A stretch of 15,843 nt of DNA from JBHHYN01 sp046757565. GTDB taxonomy: Bacteria > Pseudomonadota > Gammaproteobacteria > Eutrophobiales > Eutrophobiaceae. Shown piece by piece: positions 8,054 through 15,420 of this stretch. The position numbers and the translations under genes were made by a program. The stretch's first letter is position 1. Each line of letters begins with the position of its first letter. The DNA is taken from NCBI GenBank assembly GCA_046757565.1, contig JBHHYN010000061.1, positions 1 to 15,843 of the forward strand, read 5' to 3'. The notes beneath the pieces are model-generated. The model worked only from the letters and a program-made list of their open reading frames with translations, ran no database searches and had not been told where the DNA came from.

Positions 8054-8800
8054 TCATGGTTCAGGGAAGAGGGCATCATCCTGAAGTATCTCCGGATCCG
8101 GGTAAGCCTTCTTGGAATGGCTTAGGCCCAGCTCAAGCAGCATTTCGCATAACTTATAAGCGACCACACCGGGATTGATCACGGGAACGGGTAGTCTCTT
8201 GCTCAGATAGTGGTGTGATTGGTGCATGGTAGTTGAACCGAGCACAATCACATCGGCACCGTCCTCCTCAATAGCCCTGGTAGCCTCTGCCTCAAGCTTG
8301 CCGAAAACAATTTCTTCCTTGCCTTCCAGTAGTTCCTGGACATCCGGACGGGTATTGATATGCCGCATCGAAGCAAGTTGCTTTTCTAAACCGTAATCAT
8401 TTAATACCTTTTTATAAAGTGGAAACCAGGCTTCCCACATAGTCAGGATCGAAAACGTGTGCCCCAAGGTACAGGCGATATGGAAAGAAGCCTGGCCAGG
8501 GCCAATTACGGGGATATTAAGACGAGAACGTAGTGCAGCCATACCGGAATCACTGACGGAATTGATGCATATAGCATCGAAACCCTGTTCCTCTGCCTTC
8601 AGACCAGCTTCTATAACAATACTTTCCATGATGTACATATCGTAATAGCTATTTGCCAGTGTCATCAATCGATTAGAGCCGACAAATTCAACGGAAAACT
8701 CCGGCCGGATATAAACTTCAGGGATTTGTGTTTCAATTAATGCCCTGGTCTGGTCATTCAGCGGCACGGGAAAAATGACTTTTATACGATAATTCATCAT
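8054..8800 (-). CDS. Asp/Glu/hydantoin racemase-family protein with both catalytic Cys replaced by Ser
   Basis: A 248-residue protein of the Asp/Glu/hydantoin racemase superfamily (also containing maleate isomerase and arylmalonate decarboxylase). The two pseudo-symmetric active-site segments are recognisable: GFDAICINSVSDSG (73-86) and ADVIVLGSTTMH (182-193). Hydantoin and Asp/Glu racemases use a Cys in each (as in ACFGDPG and VLGCAGM); here the aligned residues are Ser81 and Ser189. A two-thiol racemisation mechanism is therefore unlikely; Cys78 is nearby but three positions off. It may be another isomerase or lyase, or may bind a ligand without catalysis. AGGAG lies just upstream of two adjacent ATGs (8800 and 8797); spacing favours 8797 slightly. 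It diverges from hyuA, and hydantoin-type racemases are typical companions of HyuA/HyuB, which supports a linked pathway. Confidence 0.85.
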   Translation of the reverse strand: MMNYRIKVIFPVPLNDQTRALIETQIPEVYIRPEFSVEFVGSNRLMTLANSYYDMYIMESIVIEAGLKAEEQGFDAICINSVSDSGMAALRSRLNIPVIGPGQASFHIACTLGHTFSILTMWEAWFPLYKKVLNDYGLEKQLASMRHINTRPDVQELLEGKEEIVFGKLEAEATRAIEEDGADVIVLGSTTMHQSHHYLSKRLPVPVINPGVVAYKLCEMLLELGLSHSKKAYPDPEILQDDALFPEP

Positions 8801-8828
8801 TTGGCTCCTGATATTAAAGGTATGGCCT

Positions 8829-8849
8829 GAATCTGATAAATCAGTATTC
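8829..8849. promoter_or_regulatory. Dyad in the racemase/hyuA divergent region
   Basis: GAAT-CTGAT-AA-ATCAG-T-ATTC forms an inverted repeat with one unpaired base, about 30 bases upstream of the racemase-family start. A second dyad, AGCAAT/ATTGCT, lies at 8884-8902. Either could be an operator controlling the divergent genes, but the region is AT-rich and chance dyads are likely. Confidence 0.3.
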
Positions 8850-8955
8850 TATTGAAATTCTATTAAAATGATAAATAATAGCCAGCAATTTGAATTATTG
8901 CTGTCAACTAATCGAGTCTACAGATATTAGCGGATTCCTAAGATAAGAGGTATAT

Positions 8956-9042
8956 ATGCCGCAACGAATAATCCCCAAAATAAATAATTGGTTATTGTCA
9001 ATCAGGACTTTTTTGCAATACTTAAAGAAAATCACGGATTAA
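8956..9042 (+). CDS. Possible 28-residue leader peptide or small protein upstream of hyuA
   Basis: An ATG at 8956 preceded by AGAGG at 8946-8950 (five-base spacing) opens a 28-codon frame ending at TAA 9040-9042. The peptide is basic (seven Arg/Lys) with hydrophobic residues between (NWLLSIRTFLQYLKK), so it could be amphipathic. Its stop overlaps a strong AAGGAG at 9041-9046 for which no good start codon follows at normal spacing; hyuA begins at 9088 with its own weaker AGGA. It may be a regulatory leader, a small protein, or chance. It does not look like an amino-acid attenuator, as no residue is strongly repeated beyond Ile, Leu and Lys. Confidence 0.3.
   Translation: MPQRIIPKINNWLLSIRTFLQYLKKITD
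8995..9022 (+). promoter_or_regulatory. Weak candidate promoter for the hyuA cluster
   Basis: TTGTCA (8995-9000) followed after 16 bases by AATACT (9017-9022) gives a 5/6 plus 4/6 match to the sigma-70 elements, upstream of hyuA. It overlaps the possible leader ORF at 8956-9042, so if it is the main promoter that ORF would not be translated from the same transcript. Confidence 0.25.
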
Positions 9043-9087
9043 GGAGAATAGCCGTCCAGGAAAAATATTCTGATTCAGGACTAAGTT

Positions 9088-11181
9088 ATGGGTTTACGCA
9101 TTGGTGTCGATGTTGGTGGTACGTTTACCGATTTTCTCATTACCGATGATGAGGGAAACGCGGAAGTCATTAAGACTTCGACCACACCGAATGATCCCTC
9201 AATCGGATTCTTCCGTGGGCTGGATAAGGCGGCAAAACTGAGAAAATTGACTGTTGATGCCCTTTTACGTGAAGTGGATACGATTGTTCACGGCACCACG
9301 ATCACGACTAATGCCACCCTGACAGGCAGTGGCGCAACAACAGGATTTATTACTACCAAAGGGTTTCGTGATGTTCTGAATATGCGCCGTGGTTTAAAAG
9401 AAAGGCAATTTGAAAAATACGCACCGCCACCGGCGTTGGTACCAAGGCATCGGATAGTGGTGGTGGAGGAGCGTATTACGGTGAACGGTGAGATAATGAC
9501 CCCGTTAAAAGAAGAGGACGTCCACACTGCGGCACGTAATCTGAGAGAGCAAAATGTCGAGGCCGTTGCGGTATCGTTCCTGTGGTCTTTTCGTAATCCG
9601 ATACATGAGCAACGGGTCCGGGAAATTCTCGATGAAGAATTACCGGGCGTATATGTATCCTTGTCCACGGAAATCCTGCCGCAGATCCGTGTATATGAGC
9701 GAAACAGTACGACTGTGCTTAATGCCTATGTGGGACCTGTTCTGACACGTTATTTGAGCCGGCTTGAGGACGAACTCTCAAAACGCGAATTTGCCGGCAC
9801 ATTATTAATTATGCAATCAAACGGTGGTGTCATGTCACCACAAGTCGCGCAACGATTTGCTTCCAATACTTTGTTATCGGGACCGGCCGGTGCACCGATG
9901 GCAGGTATATTCTATGGAAACACCCACGGCTTTCGTAATGTCATCACGGTAGACATGGGCGGTACATCTTTTGACGTGGCCCTTGTGAAAGACGCCGAGC
10001 CTACGGTGACTACTGAAGGTCAGATCGGCGAACATCGTATCGCGTCATCGATTCTTGATATACATACTATTGGAGCTGGGGGCGGGTCTATTGCCTGGAT
10101 CGACAGCGGTGGCTTGTTGGCAGTTGGTCCTCACAGCGCTGGCGCCGAACCTGGTCCGGCCTGTTACGGACGCGGTGGTAACCAGCCGACAGTGACCGAT
10201 GCTCAATACGTATTGGGTTATCTTGATCCCGAGTTTTTCGAAGAGGGAGAATTGCAGTTTGATGGTGACGCAGCGCGCTCGGTTTTTAAGGAAAACATTA
10301 CAGCGTCACTGGGTATGGATCTTGTTGAAGCCGCAAACGGAATATATCAACTTGTTAATAACAATATGGCCTCCGCTCTGGAAGTTGTTTCGGTACAGCG
10401 TGGTTATGATCCGCGTGAATTTGTGCTGGTCGTGGCAGGTGGCGCCGGCCCTATCCATGCAGCATCTATTGCACGGGAACTCGAAATTCCATTGATTCTA
10501 ATACCTCGTGAATCTTCGGTTTTTTGTGCAGCAGGTATGTTGATATCTGATCTCAAGCACGATTACGTGCGTACCTACGCGTGTGATCTCGATCAGGTAG
10601 ATTTAGATGAAATAAATGGTCATTACAAGGGAATGGCAAGCGCTGCCATGGAAACGCTCAAAGCGGAAGGTGTGTCCGCAGATCAGATTGAGATTAAATA
10701 TACAGCTGATCTTCGATATGTCGGACAATTCAATGAAGTGGAGGTGATCGCGCCCGGTGGTGGCGAGATCAGGCAGGAACACCTGGCGATAATGGGTGAT
10801 GCTTTTCATGATCGGCATGATGTTTTGTACGGTTATTCCATGCACGGTGCACAAATGGAATTGATTAATTTGCGCATCACGGCAAGAGGCAAGACTGAAA
10901 AACCCAAACAAGAGAAGCATACATATGCGGGAGAAGAAACCAGTGTTGCGTCATTAGGGCAACGGCAGGCATATTTCGGTGAAGCATTTATTGAAGTACC
11001 CGTCTATGACGGTCTGAAGTTTGAGTATGGCAACAAGGTGATCGGTCCGGCAATTATAGTTCAGCCGACAACAACGATTGTTGTTCCGCCGGACTTTGAT
11101 CTTTTATGTGATGAATACAACAATTATCTTATGTACCCTAAAGATAAAGACATCGATGAATTATACAAGTCATTACAGTGA
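9088..11181 (+). CDS. hyuA: HyuA-family (hydantoinase/oxoprolinase/ketone carboxylase) ATP-binding subunit
   Basis: A 697-residue protein of the HyuA family, usual length about 680-720. It has the ASKHA ATPase features: phosphate-1 loop GVDVGGTFTD (6-15), HGTTITTNA near residue 70, phosphate-2 VDMGGTSFDVALV (288-300), the family signature GAEPGPACYGRGG (352-364), and VAGGAGPIHAA (449-459). Relatives are the ATP-using subunits of N-methylhydantoinase, 5-oxoprolinase, and acetone/acetophenone carboxylases; they phosphorylate the substrate or a co-substrate such as bicarbonate, while the HyuB partner completes the reaction. AGGA at 9077-9080 lies seven bases before the ATG. hyuB follows after 11 bases. 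Which branch (cyclic-amide hydrolysis or carbonyl carboxylation) cannot be settled from sequence, but the racemase-family neighbour points to amides while the CoA mutase points to acyl or ketone chemistry. Confidence 0.93.
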   Translation: MGLRIGVDVGGTFTDFLITDDEGNAEVIKTSTTPNDPSIGFFRGLDKAAKLRKLTVDALLREVDTIVHGTTITTNATLTGSGATTGFITTKGFRDVLNMRRGLKERQFEKYAPPPALVPRHRIVVVEERITVNGEIMTPLKEEDVHTAARNLREQNVEAVAVSFLWSFRNPIHEQRVREILDEELPGVYVSLSTEILPQIRVYERNSTTVLNAYVGPVLTRYLSRLEDELSKREFAGTLLIMQSNGGVMSPQVAQRFASNTLLSGPAGAPMAGIFYGNTHGFRNVITVDMGGTSFDVALVKDAEPTVTTEGQIGEHRIASSILDIHTIGAGGGSIAWIDSGGLLAVGPHSAGAEPGPACYGRGGNQPTVTDAQYVLGYLDPEFFEEGELQFDGDAARSVFKENITASLGMDLVEAANGIYQLVNNNMASALEVVSVQRGYDPREFVLVVAGGAGPIHAASIARELEIPLILIPRESSVFCAAGMLISDLKHDYVRTYACDLDQVDLDEINGHYKGMASAAMETLKAEGVSADQIEIKYTADLRYVGQFNEVEVIAPGGGEIRQEHLAIMGDAFHDRHDVLYGYSMHGAQMELINLRITARGKTEKPKQEKHTYAGEETSVASLGQRQAYFGEAFIEVPVYDGLKFEYGNKVIGPAIIVQPTTTIVVPPDFDLLCDEYNNYLMYPKDKDIDELYKSLQ

Positions 11182-11192
11182 GGTAAATATAT

Positions 11193-12956
11193 ATGGATGC
11201 CGAAGTCACTGAATCAAAAATCGATCCCATACGGGTATCCGTCATCGGTAACCGGCTCGATGCAATCAGCAAAGAAATCGGTCTGACCATGCTCAGGACC
11301 TCCCGATCACCGATCTTTTCGGAAGCAAGGGACTTTGTGACCGGCATCTTCGATAGTGAAATACGACTGGTGGCACAGACTGCCTATATTCCAGTGCTGA
11401 TGGGAGCCTTGCCCTATGCAGTCAAGAGTATTGCTGAATCCTTTGCCGGAGACATTGAGGAAGGCGATGTGTTTATACTCAATGATCCGTACCGGGGAAA
11501 TAACCATCCTCCCGATATTACCATTGCCAGGCCGGTATTTTTCAAAGGTGAAATTCAATTCTGGTCGGTATGCAAGGGACATCATGCCGATGTTGGCGGA
11601 GGTGGTGTGGCAGGTTACAACCCCGGGGCCCAAAGTATCTGGGAAGAGTGTATTCGAATCCCTCCCGCAAAACTCTATATGGCAGGGAAACCAAACAAGG
11701 CATTGTGGGACACGATACTGATTAATGTGCATTTACCGTTCCTTGTAGAAGGGGACCTGCATTGTCAGGTCGGTGCGTGTACCATCGGAGAACGTAGTTT
11801 ATTGGCATTGTTGGAAAAATACGGGGAGAACACCGTAAACGATGCCATCAACGTGATCTTTGATGCCTCCGAGAGACAGATGCGTGCAGTCATTCGTGAG
11901 GTGCCTAGGGGAAATTACAAGGCTGAGCGCTTAATTGATCATGATGGTATCAATAAGGATCAAATGATCGCGGTCCGGGTTTCTTTGGATGTAGATGACG
12001 AAGATATTACCTTTGATTTCAGTGCAAGCGATCAACAGGCAGCGGGCTATGTTAACAGCACATTACCAAATACCGTATCGTCGGCATTCCTTGCCTTGTT
12101 TACCTCTATCGGTTCTGAGGTCCGATTCAATGAAGGGGCATTAAGGGCATTACATGTGATAGCTCCCGAAGGCAGCGTGGTAAATGCTGCTGAACCGGCG
12201 CCGGTTACCGGCTGTACTATCGCTTCTGCACAAGCCATTATCGAGGCCGTGTGGCTGGCATTGGCTCAGCCTGTACCGGATAAAGTGGATGCCTGCTGGG
12301 CACGCTGGTGTGCACCGGCCAGTATGGGATTCAATCCACGTACCGGCAGGCCCTTTGGAGATATTCATTTCATGTGTAAAGGTGGCGGCGGTGCCTCGAA
12401 GGGCCTGGATGGCTGGGACCATCTTGGTACTGTAGTTTGCGCCGGTGGATTACGTGCACCGGATCCGGAACTGCATGAACTGGTGAACCCCTATACGGTA
12501 CTGCAGTATGAATTTTGGCCGGATAGCGCCGGCGCGGGGGAATGGCGTGGCGGTATGGGAACGATCTATCGTTGGCAAGTTGAAGCTGATGATATTGCCG
12601 TTGCAAATTTCGGTGGTGGTAACCGGGAACAGACCGTGCCCTTTGGACTCGAAGGAGGCAAGGCCGCTCCGCCGCACCAGCTATACCTTAAACAAAAGGG
12701 TGAAGTAATCAAAGTCGATGCCGAGAGTTTTTATTCCTATGACACGGGTGACATATTTGAGATATACGAAAGCGGTGGTGGTGGTTACGGTAATCCAAAG
12801 AATCGTCAGATTGACAGGGTGTGTAATGATGTCATTGATGGCCTCGTATCCGCAGACAAAGCTCGCGAAGAGTATGGTGTCGTTATTGACCCGGTTTCGT
12901 TTGAAGTAGACGAAGCAGCGACTCGTGATCTCCGGTGGAACCGTGACGATGGCTGA
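11193..12956 (+). CDS. hyuB: HyuB-family (hydantoinase B/oxoprolinase/ketone carboxylase) subunit
   Basis: A 587-residue HyuB-family subunit, partner of the preceding HyuA. Family landmarks are LRTSRSPIFSEARDF (34-48), NDPYRGNNHPPD (97-108), where His105 and Asp108 fall in the probable metal-binding motif, GHHADVGG (129-136), and the glycine-rich GGGGYGNP near the C-terminus. In characterised relatives this subunit carries the metal site and performs ring opening (hydantoinase, oxoprolinase) or carboxyl transfer (acetone or acetophenone carboxylase). GAGGTA at 11180-11185 overlaps the hyuA stop and serves the ATG at 11193. The 3' end overlaps the mutase gene by 8 bases, so HyuAB and the mutase are almost certainly made together. 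The small gamma subunit of acetone carboxylase is not encoded next door, which argues mildly against that specific enzyme. Confidence 0.93.
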   Translation: MDAEVTESKIDPIRVSVIGNRLDAISKEIGLTMLRTSRSPIFSEARDFVTGIFDSEIRLVAQTAYIPVLMGALPYAVKSIAESFAGDIEEGDVFILNDPYRGNNHPPDITIARPVFFKGEIQFWSVCKGHHADVGGGGVAGYNPGAQSIWEECIRIPPAKLYMAGKPNKALWDTILINVHLPFLVEGDLHCQVGACTIGERSLLALLEKYGENTVNDAINVIFDASERQMRAVIREVPRGNYKAERLIDHDGINKDQMIAVRVSLDVDDEDITFDFSASDQQAAGYVNSTLPNTVSSAFLALFTSIGSEVRFNEGALRALHVIAPEGSVVNAAEPAPVTGCTIASAQAIIEAVWLALAQPVPDKVDACWARWCAPASMGFNPRTGRPFGDIHFMCKGGGGASKGLDGWDHLGTVVCAGGLRAPDPELHELVNPYTVLQYEFWPDSAGAGEWRGGMGTIYRWQVEADDIAVANFGGGNREQTVPFGLEGGKAAPPHQLYLKQKGEVIKVDAESFYSYDTGDIFEIYESGGGGYGNPKNRQIDRVCNDVIDGLVSADKAREEYGVVIDPVSFEVDEAATRDLRWNRDDG

Positions 12957-14589
12957 GAAAAAAACAAAAACAGAAGGGATCCGCGACACCGAAGAGCAGA
13001 TCCTGGAAACCTCATCCGGCATCAATATAGAAGAGTTATATGGTCTTTCTGATATTGAGGGTTTGGATTACGCACAGGACCTGGGTAATCCAGGCGAATA
13101 CCCGTTTACCCGTGGCCCTTATTCAGGCATGTACCGCAAACGCATCTGGACGCGCCGTTTCCAGGTTGGATTTGGTTCTCCCCAGGAAAGCAATGAACGA
13201 ATAAAGTACCTCTATGAAAATGGTGCTAATGGATTTGTTATAACGATCGATTTGCCAACCTCTTATGGGTTTGACTCAGATGATCCCATAGCAGAAGGGG
13301 AAGTCGGGGTGACAGGTATGGCAATAAGTACGCTGGAAGACATGCAGGCCCTGTATGATGGCTTTGGTCCTGATTCAGTCTCCTATGCATTGTCGATCCG
13401 TCCCCCTGTTTCTTCGGTAACGCTGGCAATGCTGGCCTGTGTCGCCGAACAAAAAGATGTGCCGCTCGATAAAGTCATTGGCACCCAGCAAAATGATCCG
13501 TTCTACCAAATGAGCGGAGGACCTTTACAGACAATAACCCGGTTCTTTCCTCTAGACGGCACACTGCGTCTATGCATAGATAACATTGAATTTATTACCA
13601 ACAACATGCCACGACTTAACTGGATGGTGACAAACGGATATAACCTGAGGGAGACGGGCGTAAATGCAATCGAAGATGGCGCCTTCACGTTGGGACATGC
13701 ATTTGACATCTTTCGTTTGGCGAAGGAACGCGGACTGGATGTCAATACCTTCCCAAGACGCGCTTCATTCTTTTTGTCATGTTCGATTGATTTTTTTGAA
13801 GAGATTGCAAAGTTTCGCGCCATGCGCCGATTATATGCCAGGACCATGCGAGAAGATTTTGCTGTGACTGATCCACACAGTTGCCGCATGCGCTTCTCAG
13901 TACAATCCGCAGGTAATACGCTCACTACTCAACAACCACGGAACAATATCATTCGTGCGGGCATTGAAGCCCTGGCTGCTGTGTTCGGGGGCGCGCAATC
14001 TATTCATCTCTGTTCCTATGACGAGGGACATGGATTACCGACTGAAGAATCATCACGAATGGCCTTACGCACGCAACAGATCATAGCTTATGAAAGTGGC
14101 GTAACCAAAACCAGTGACCCCCTGGGTGGTTCCTATTATGTCGAGAATCTGACGAATCGATTGGAAAATGAAATCAGGAAAAAGTTGAAGGAGATAGATA
14201 AGCTCGGCGGTATGGCAAAAGCAATTCAGGATGGCTGGCTGGAAGAACAAATCAACGCTGCACGATACCGGAATCAGTGTGAACTCGATAATGGCAAGCG
14301 CTCTCTCATCGGTGTTAACAGATACACCATGTCTCGGGAAGAAGAAGTTCCCATCAAGGTACACAAGATCCGGGCAGATGAATGGGGAGAAAAACGGTCT
14401 GATTACTTGCGCAAATACCGGACTGAACGCGACCAGCAAAAGTGGAACGATGCCATGGCACAACTTGATACAGCCTGGAAAAGCGGGGACAACATGGTGC
14501 CTGTAATTATGAATGCGTTGAAGAACAAGGTGACAATGGGTGAGATCCATGAAGCCATGCGCCAGGCACAAAACTGGTCATTCAGATGA
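12949..14589 (+). CDS. B12-dependent acyl-CoA mutase, large (catalytic) subunit, atypical active site
   Basis: A 546-residue methylmalonyl-CoA-mutase-type TIM-barrel subunit without its own B12 domain, as in two-part isobutyryl-CoA or 2-hydroxyisobutyryl-CoA mutases. Family landmarks: YPFTRGPYSGMY (51-62), IDLPTSYGFDSDDP (100-113), GTQQNDPFYQ (178-187), DPLGGSYYVE (390-399). Aligned by eye to Propionibacterium mutase (numbering from memory), Thr68, Arg70, Thr179, Gln181, Tyr231 and Arg271 match CoA/active-site residues, but Tyr89 becomes Gln72, Ala116 becomes Thr99, Arg207 becomes Gly191, His244 becomes Asn232 and Trp334 becomes Asn323. No carboxylate-binding Arg means methylmalonyl-CoA is an unlikely substrate, and the pattern fits neither isobutyryl-CoA (Phe/Gln) nor 2-hydroxyisobutyryl-CoA (Ile/Asp) mutase. 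I choose ATG 12949 with GGTGGA nine bases upstream; GTG at 12925 would add eight residues. It overlaps hyuB by 8 bases. Confidence 0.93.
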   Translation: MAEKKTKTEGIRDTEEQILETSSGINIEELYGLSDIEGLDYAQDLGNPGEYPFTRGPYSGMYRKRIWTRRFQVGFGSPQESNERIKYLYENGANGFVITIDLPTSYGFDSDDPIAEGEVGVTGMAISTLEDMQALYDGFGPDSVSYALSIRPPVSSVTLAMLACVAEQKDVPLDKVIGTQQNDPFYQMSGGPLQTITRFFPLDGTLRLCIDNIEFITNNMPRLNWMVTNGYNLRETGVNAIEDGAFTLGHAFDIFRLAKERGLDVNTFPRRASFFLSCSIDFFEEIAKFRAMRRLYARTMREDFAVTDPHSCRMRFSVQSAGNTLTTQQPRNNIIRAGIEALAAVFGGAQSIHLCSYDEGHGLPTEESSRMALRTQQIIAYESGVTKTSDPLGGSYYVENLTNRLENEIRKKLKEIDKLGGMAKAIQDGWLEEQINAARYRNQCELDNGKRSLIGVNRYTMSREEEVPIKVHKIRADEWGEKRSDYLRKYRTERDQQKWNDAMAQLDTAWKSGDNMVPVIMNALKNKVTMGEIHEAMRQAQNWSFR

Positions 14590-14658
14590 TGGATTTTCAA
14601 CACAGAGACACAGAGTACACGGAGGAACAAAAAATATATTTTGTTAAATGGACTAACC

Positions 14659-14891
14659 CGCAGCAAGCTGGCGGGGTATTAACAACGTCATGCCGGATTC
14701 ATTCCGGCATCCAGTCAAATCGTGCACCGCTGGAACTTGTCCCGTACTTGACACGGGAGCGGACATTGTCTTACTGGGCAATGATTGTTCCTACAATCAT
14801 ATTGCATTCCCACCATCCATGGCGGTCATTCCTGCTACCGGCTCGTAGGCCGGCACAAACTTCGCAGGAATGACATCAACGCAGCAAGCTG
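14659..14891 (+). repeat. 12-bp direct repeat flanking the inner repeat
   Basis: CGCAGCAAGCTG occurs at 14659-14670 and again at 14880-14891, each followed by a similar GGGG(T/A)ATTAA stretch. The two copies bracket the inner GTCAT...ATGAC unit, suggesting a duplication or a nested insertion inside the larger element. Confidence 0.6.
14687..14874. repeat. Inner palindromic (REP-like) unit bounded by GTCAT and ATGAC
   Basis: A unit bounded by GTCAT (14687) and ATGAC (to 14874) with internal hairpins: ATGCCGGA/TCCGGCAT at 14690-14710, CCCGT/ACGGG at 14741-14757, and GTCATTCCTGC (14825-14835) matched by GCAGGAATGAC (14864-14874). The GTCATTCC...GGAATGAC style is, from memory, a common dispersed gammaproteobacterial repeat. 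It is nested within the 14599-14949 element. Confidence 0.6.
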
Positions 14892-14983
14892 AGGGGAATT
14901 AAACCCAAAGAGATTAAAAATCTCCGTGTACTCCGCGGTTTTATGTGTTTTATATGAATGTAGAAAATTGGTGAATAAAGCAA

Positions 14984-15394
14984 GTGCGTGAACATAAAAG
15001 AATCTTATTGGCCAAAATGGGTCTTGATTGTCATGACACCGGAATTATTACGGTTGCGCAACAATTACGGGAAAGTGGTTTCGAAGTGATCTACCTTGGA
15101 TTACATAATACCGCGGATAAAGTAATCAAAGCAGCAATTGAAGAAGATGTTGATGTCATTGGTATTAGTTTTCTGTCCGGTCAGCATATGACGCAGATAA
15201 AACAGTTATCCAATGCAATGAAAAAAGAGGAATTTGAAAGTCCTGTTATATGTGGTGGTATCATCCCCGATGACGATGCGATCGCGTTAAAGGAAATGGG
15301 CGTTTCAGAAATATTCAAACCCGGAACATTGACAGAGGAGATATTAGATAAGGTTAATAGAGCTATAGAAAGCAAAGCAACCAAAAACTGTTAA
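14984..15394 (+). CDS. B12-binding small subunit of acyl-CoA mutase
   Basis: A 136-residue stand-alone cobalamin-binding domain of the methylmalonyl-CoA mutase C-terminal type. The B12 motif is intact: KMGLDCHDTG (11-20) contains Lys11, Asp15 and His17, where His replaces the dimethylbenzimidazole ligand of cobalt; GISFLSGQH (60-68) and CGG (90-92) complete the nucleotide-tail pocket, and FKPGT (111-115) is the usual C-terminal mark. It should pair with the large subunit encoded by 12949-14589 to make the full adenosylcobalamin-dependent mutase. The start is a GTG at 14984, the first in-frame start after a stop at 14972-14974; the ribosome site before it is weak. It is separated from the large-subunit gene by 394 bases of repeat DNA. 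Because the B12 ligands are conserved while the large-subunit pocket is not, the enzyme is probably active on an unusual substrate rather than degenerate. Confidence 0.93.
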   Translation: MREHKRILLAKMGLDCHDTGIITVAQQLRESGFEVIYLGLHNTADKVIKAAIEEDVDVIGISFLSGQHMTQIKQLSNAMKKEEFESPVICGGIIPDDDAIALKEMGVSEIFKPGTLTEEILDKVNRAIESKATKNC

Positions 15395-15420
15395 AACACA
15401 GGACAAAATCGAGGGGACAG

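Larger units (their letters stand above)
14599..14949. repeat. MITE-like element with imperfect terminal inverted repeats between the mutase subunit genes
   Basis: This fills nearly all of the 394-base gap between the two mutase genes. The ends carry AACACA...GAGTACACGGAG (14599-14624), matched on the other strand at 14922-14949 (CTCCGTGTACTC ... TGTGTT): a 12-bp perfect inverted core (14613-14624 with 14922-14933) plus a 6-bp outer match. End sequences rich in CACAGAG are, from memory, dispersed repeats in many bacterial genomes. No transposase is encoded. Small frames across it are translations of repeat sequence. It probably inserted into a once tighter operon; whether it stops or starts transcription is unknown. 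Confidence 0.65.

Noticed and set aside
8801..9087. Cobalamin riboswitch before the B12-mutase operon
   Set aside because: The region is AT-rich and too short for the full fold, and I see no B12-box-like motif.
14586..14873. 95-codon frame between the mutase subunit genes
   Set aside because: It translates the repeat element; the HRDTEYTE-type start is a familiar artefact of such CACAGAG repeats.
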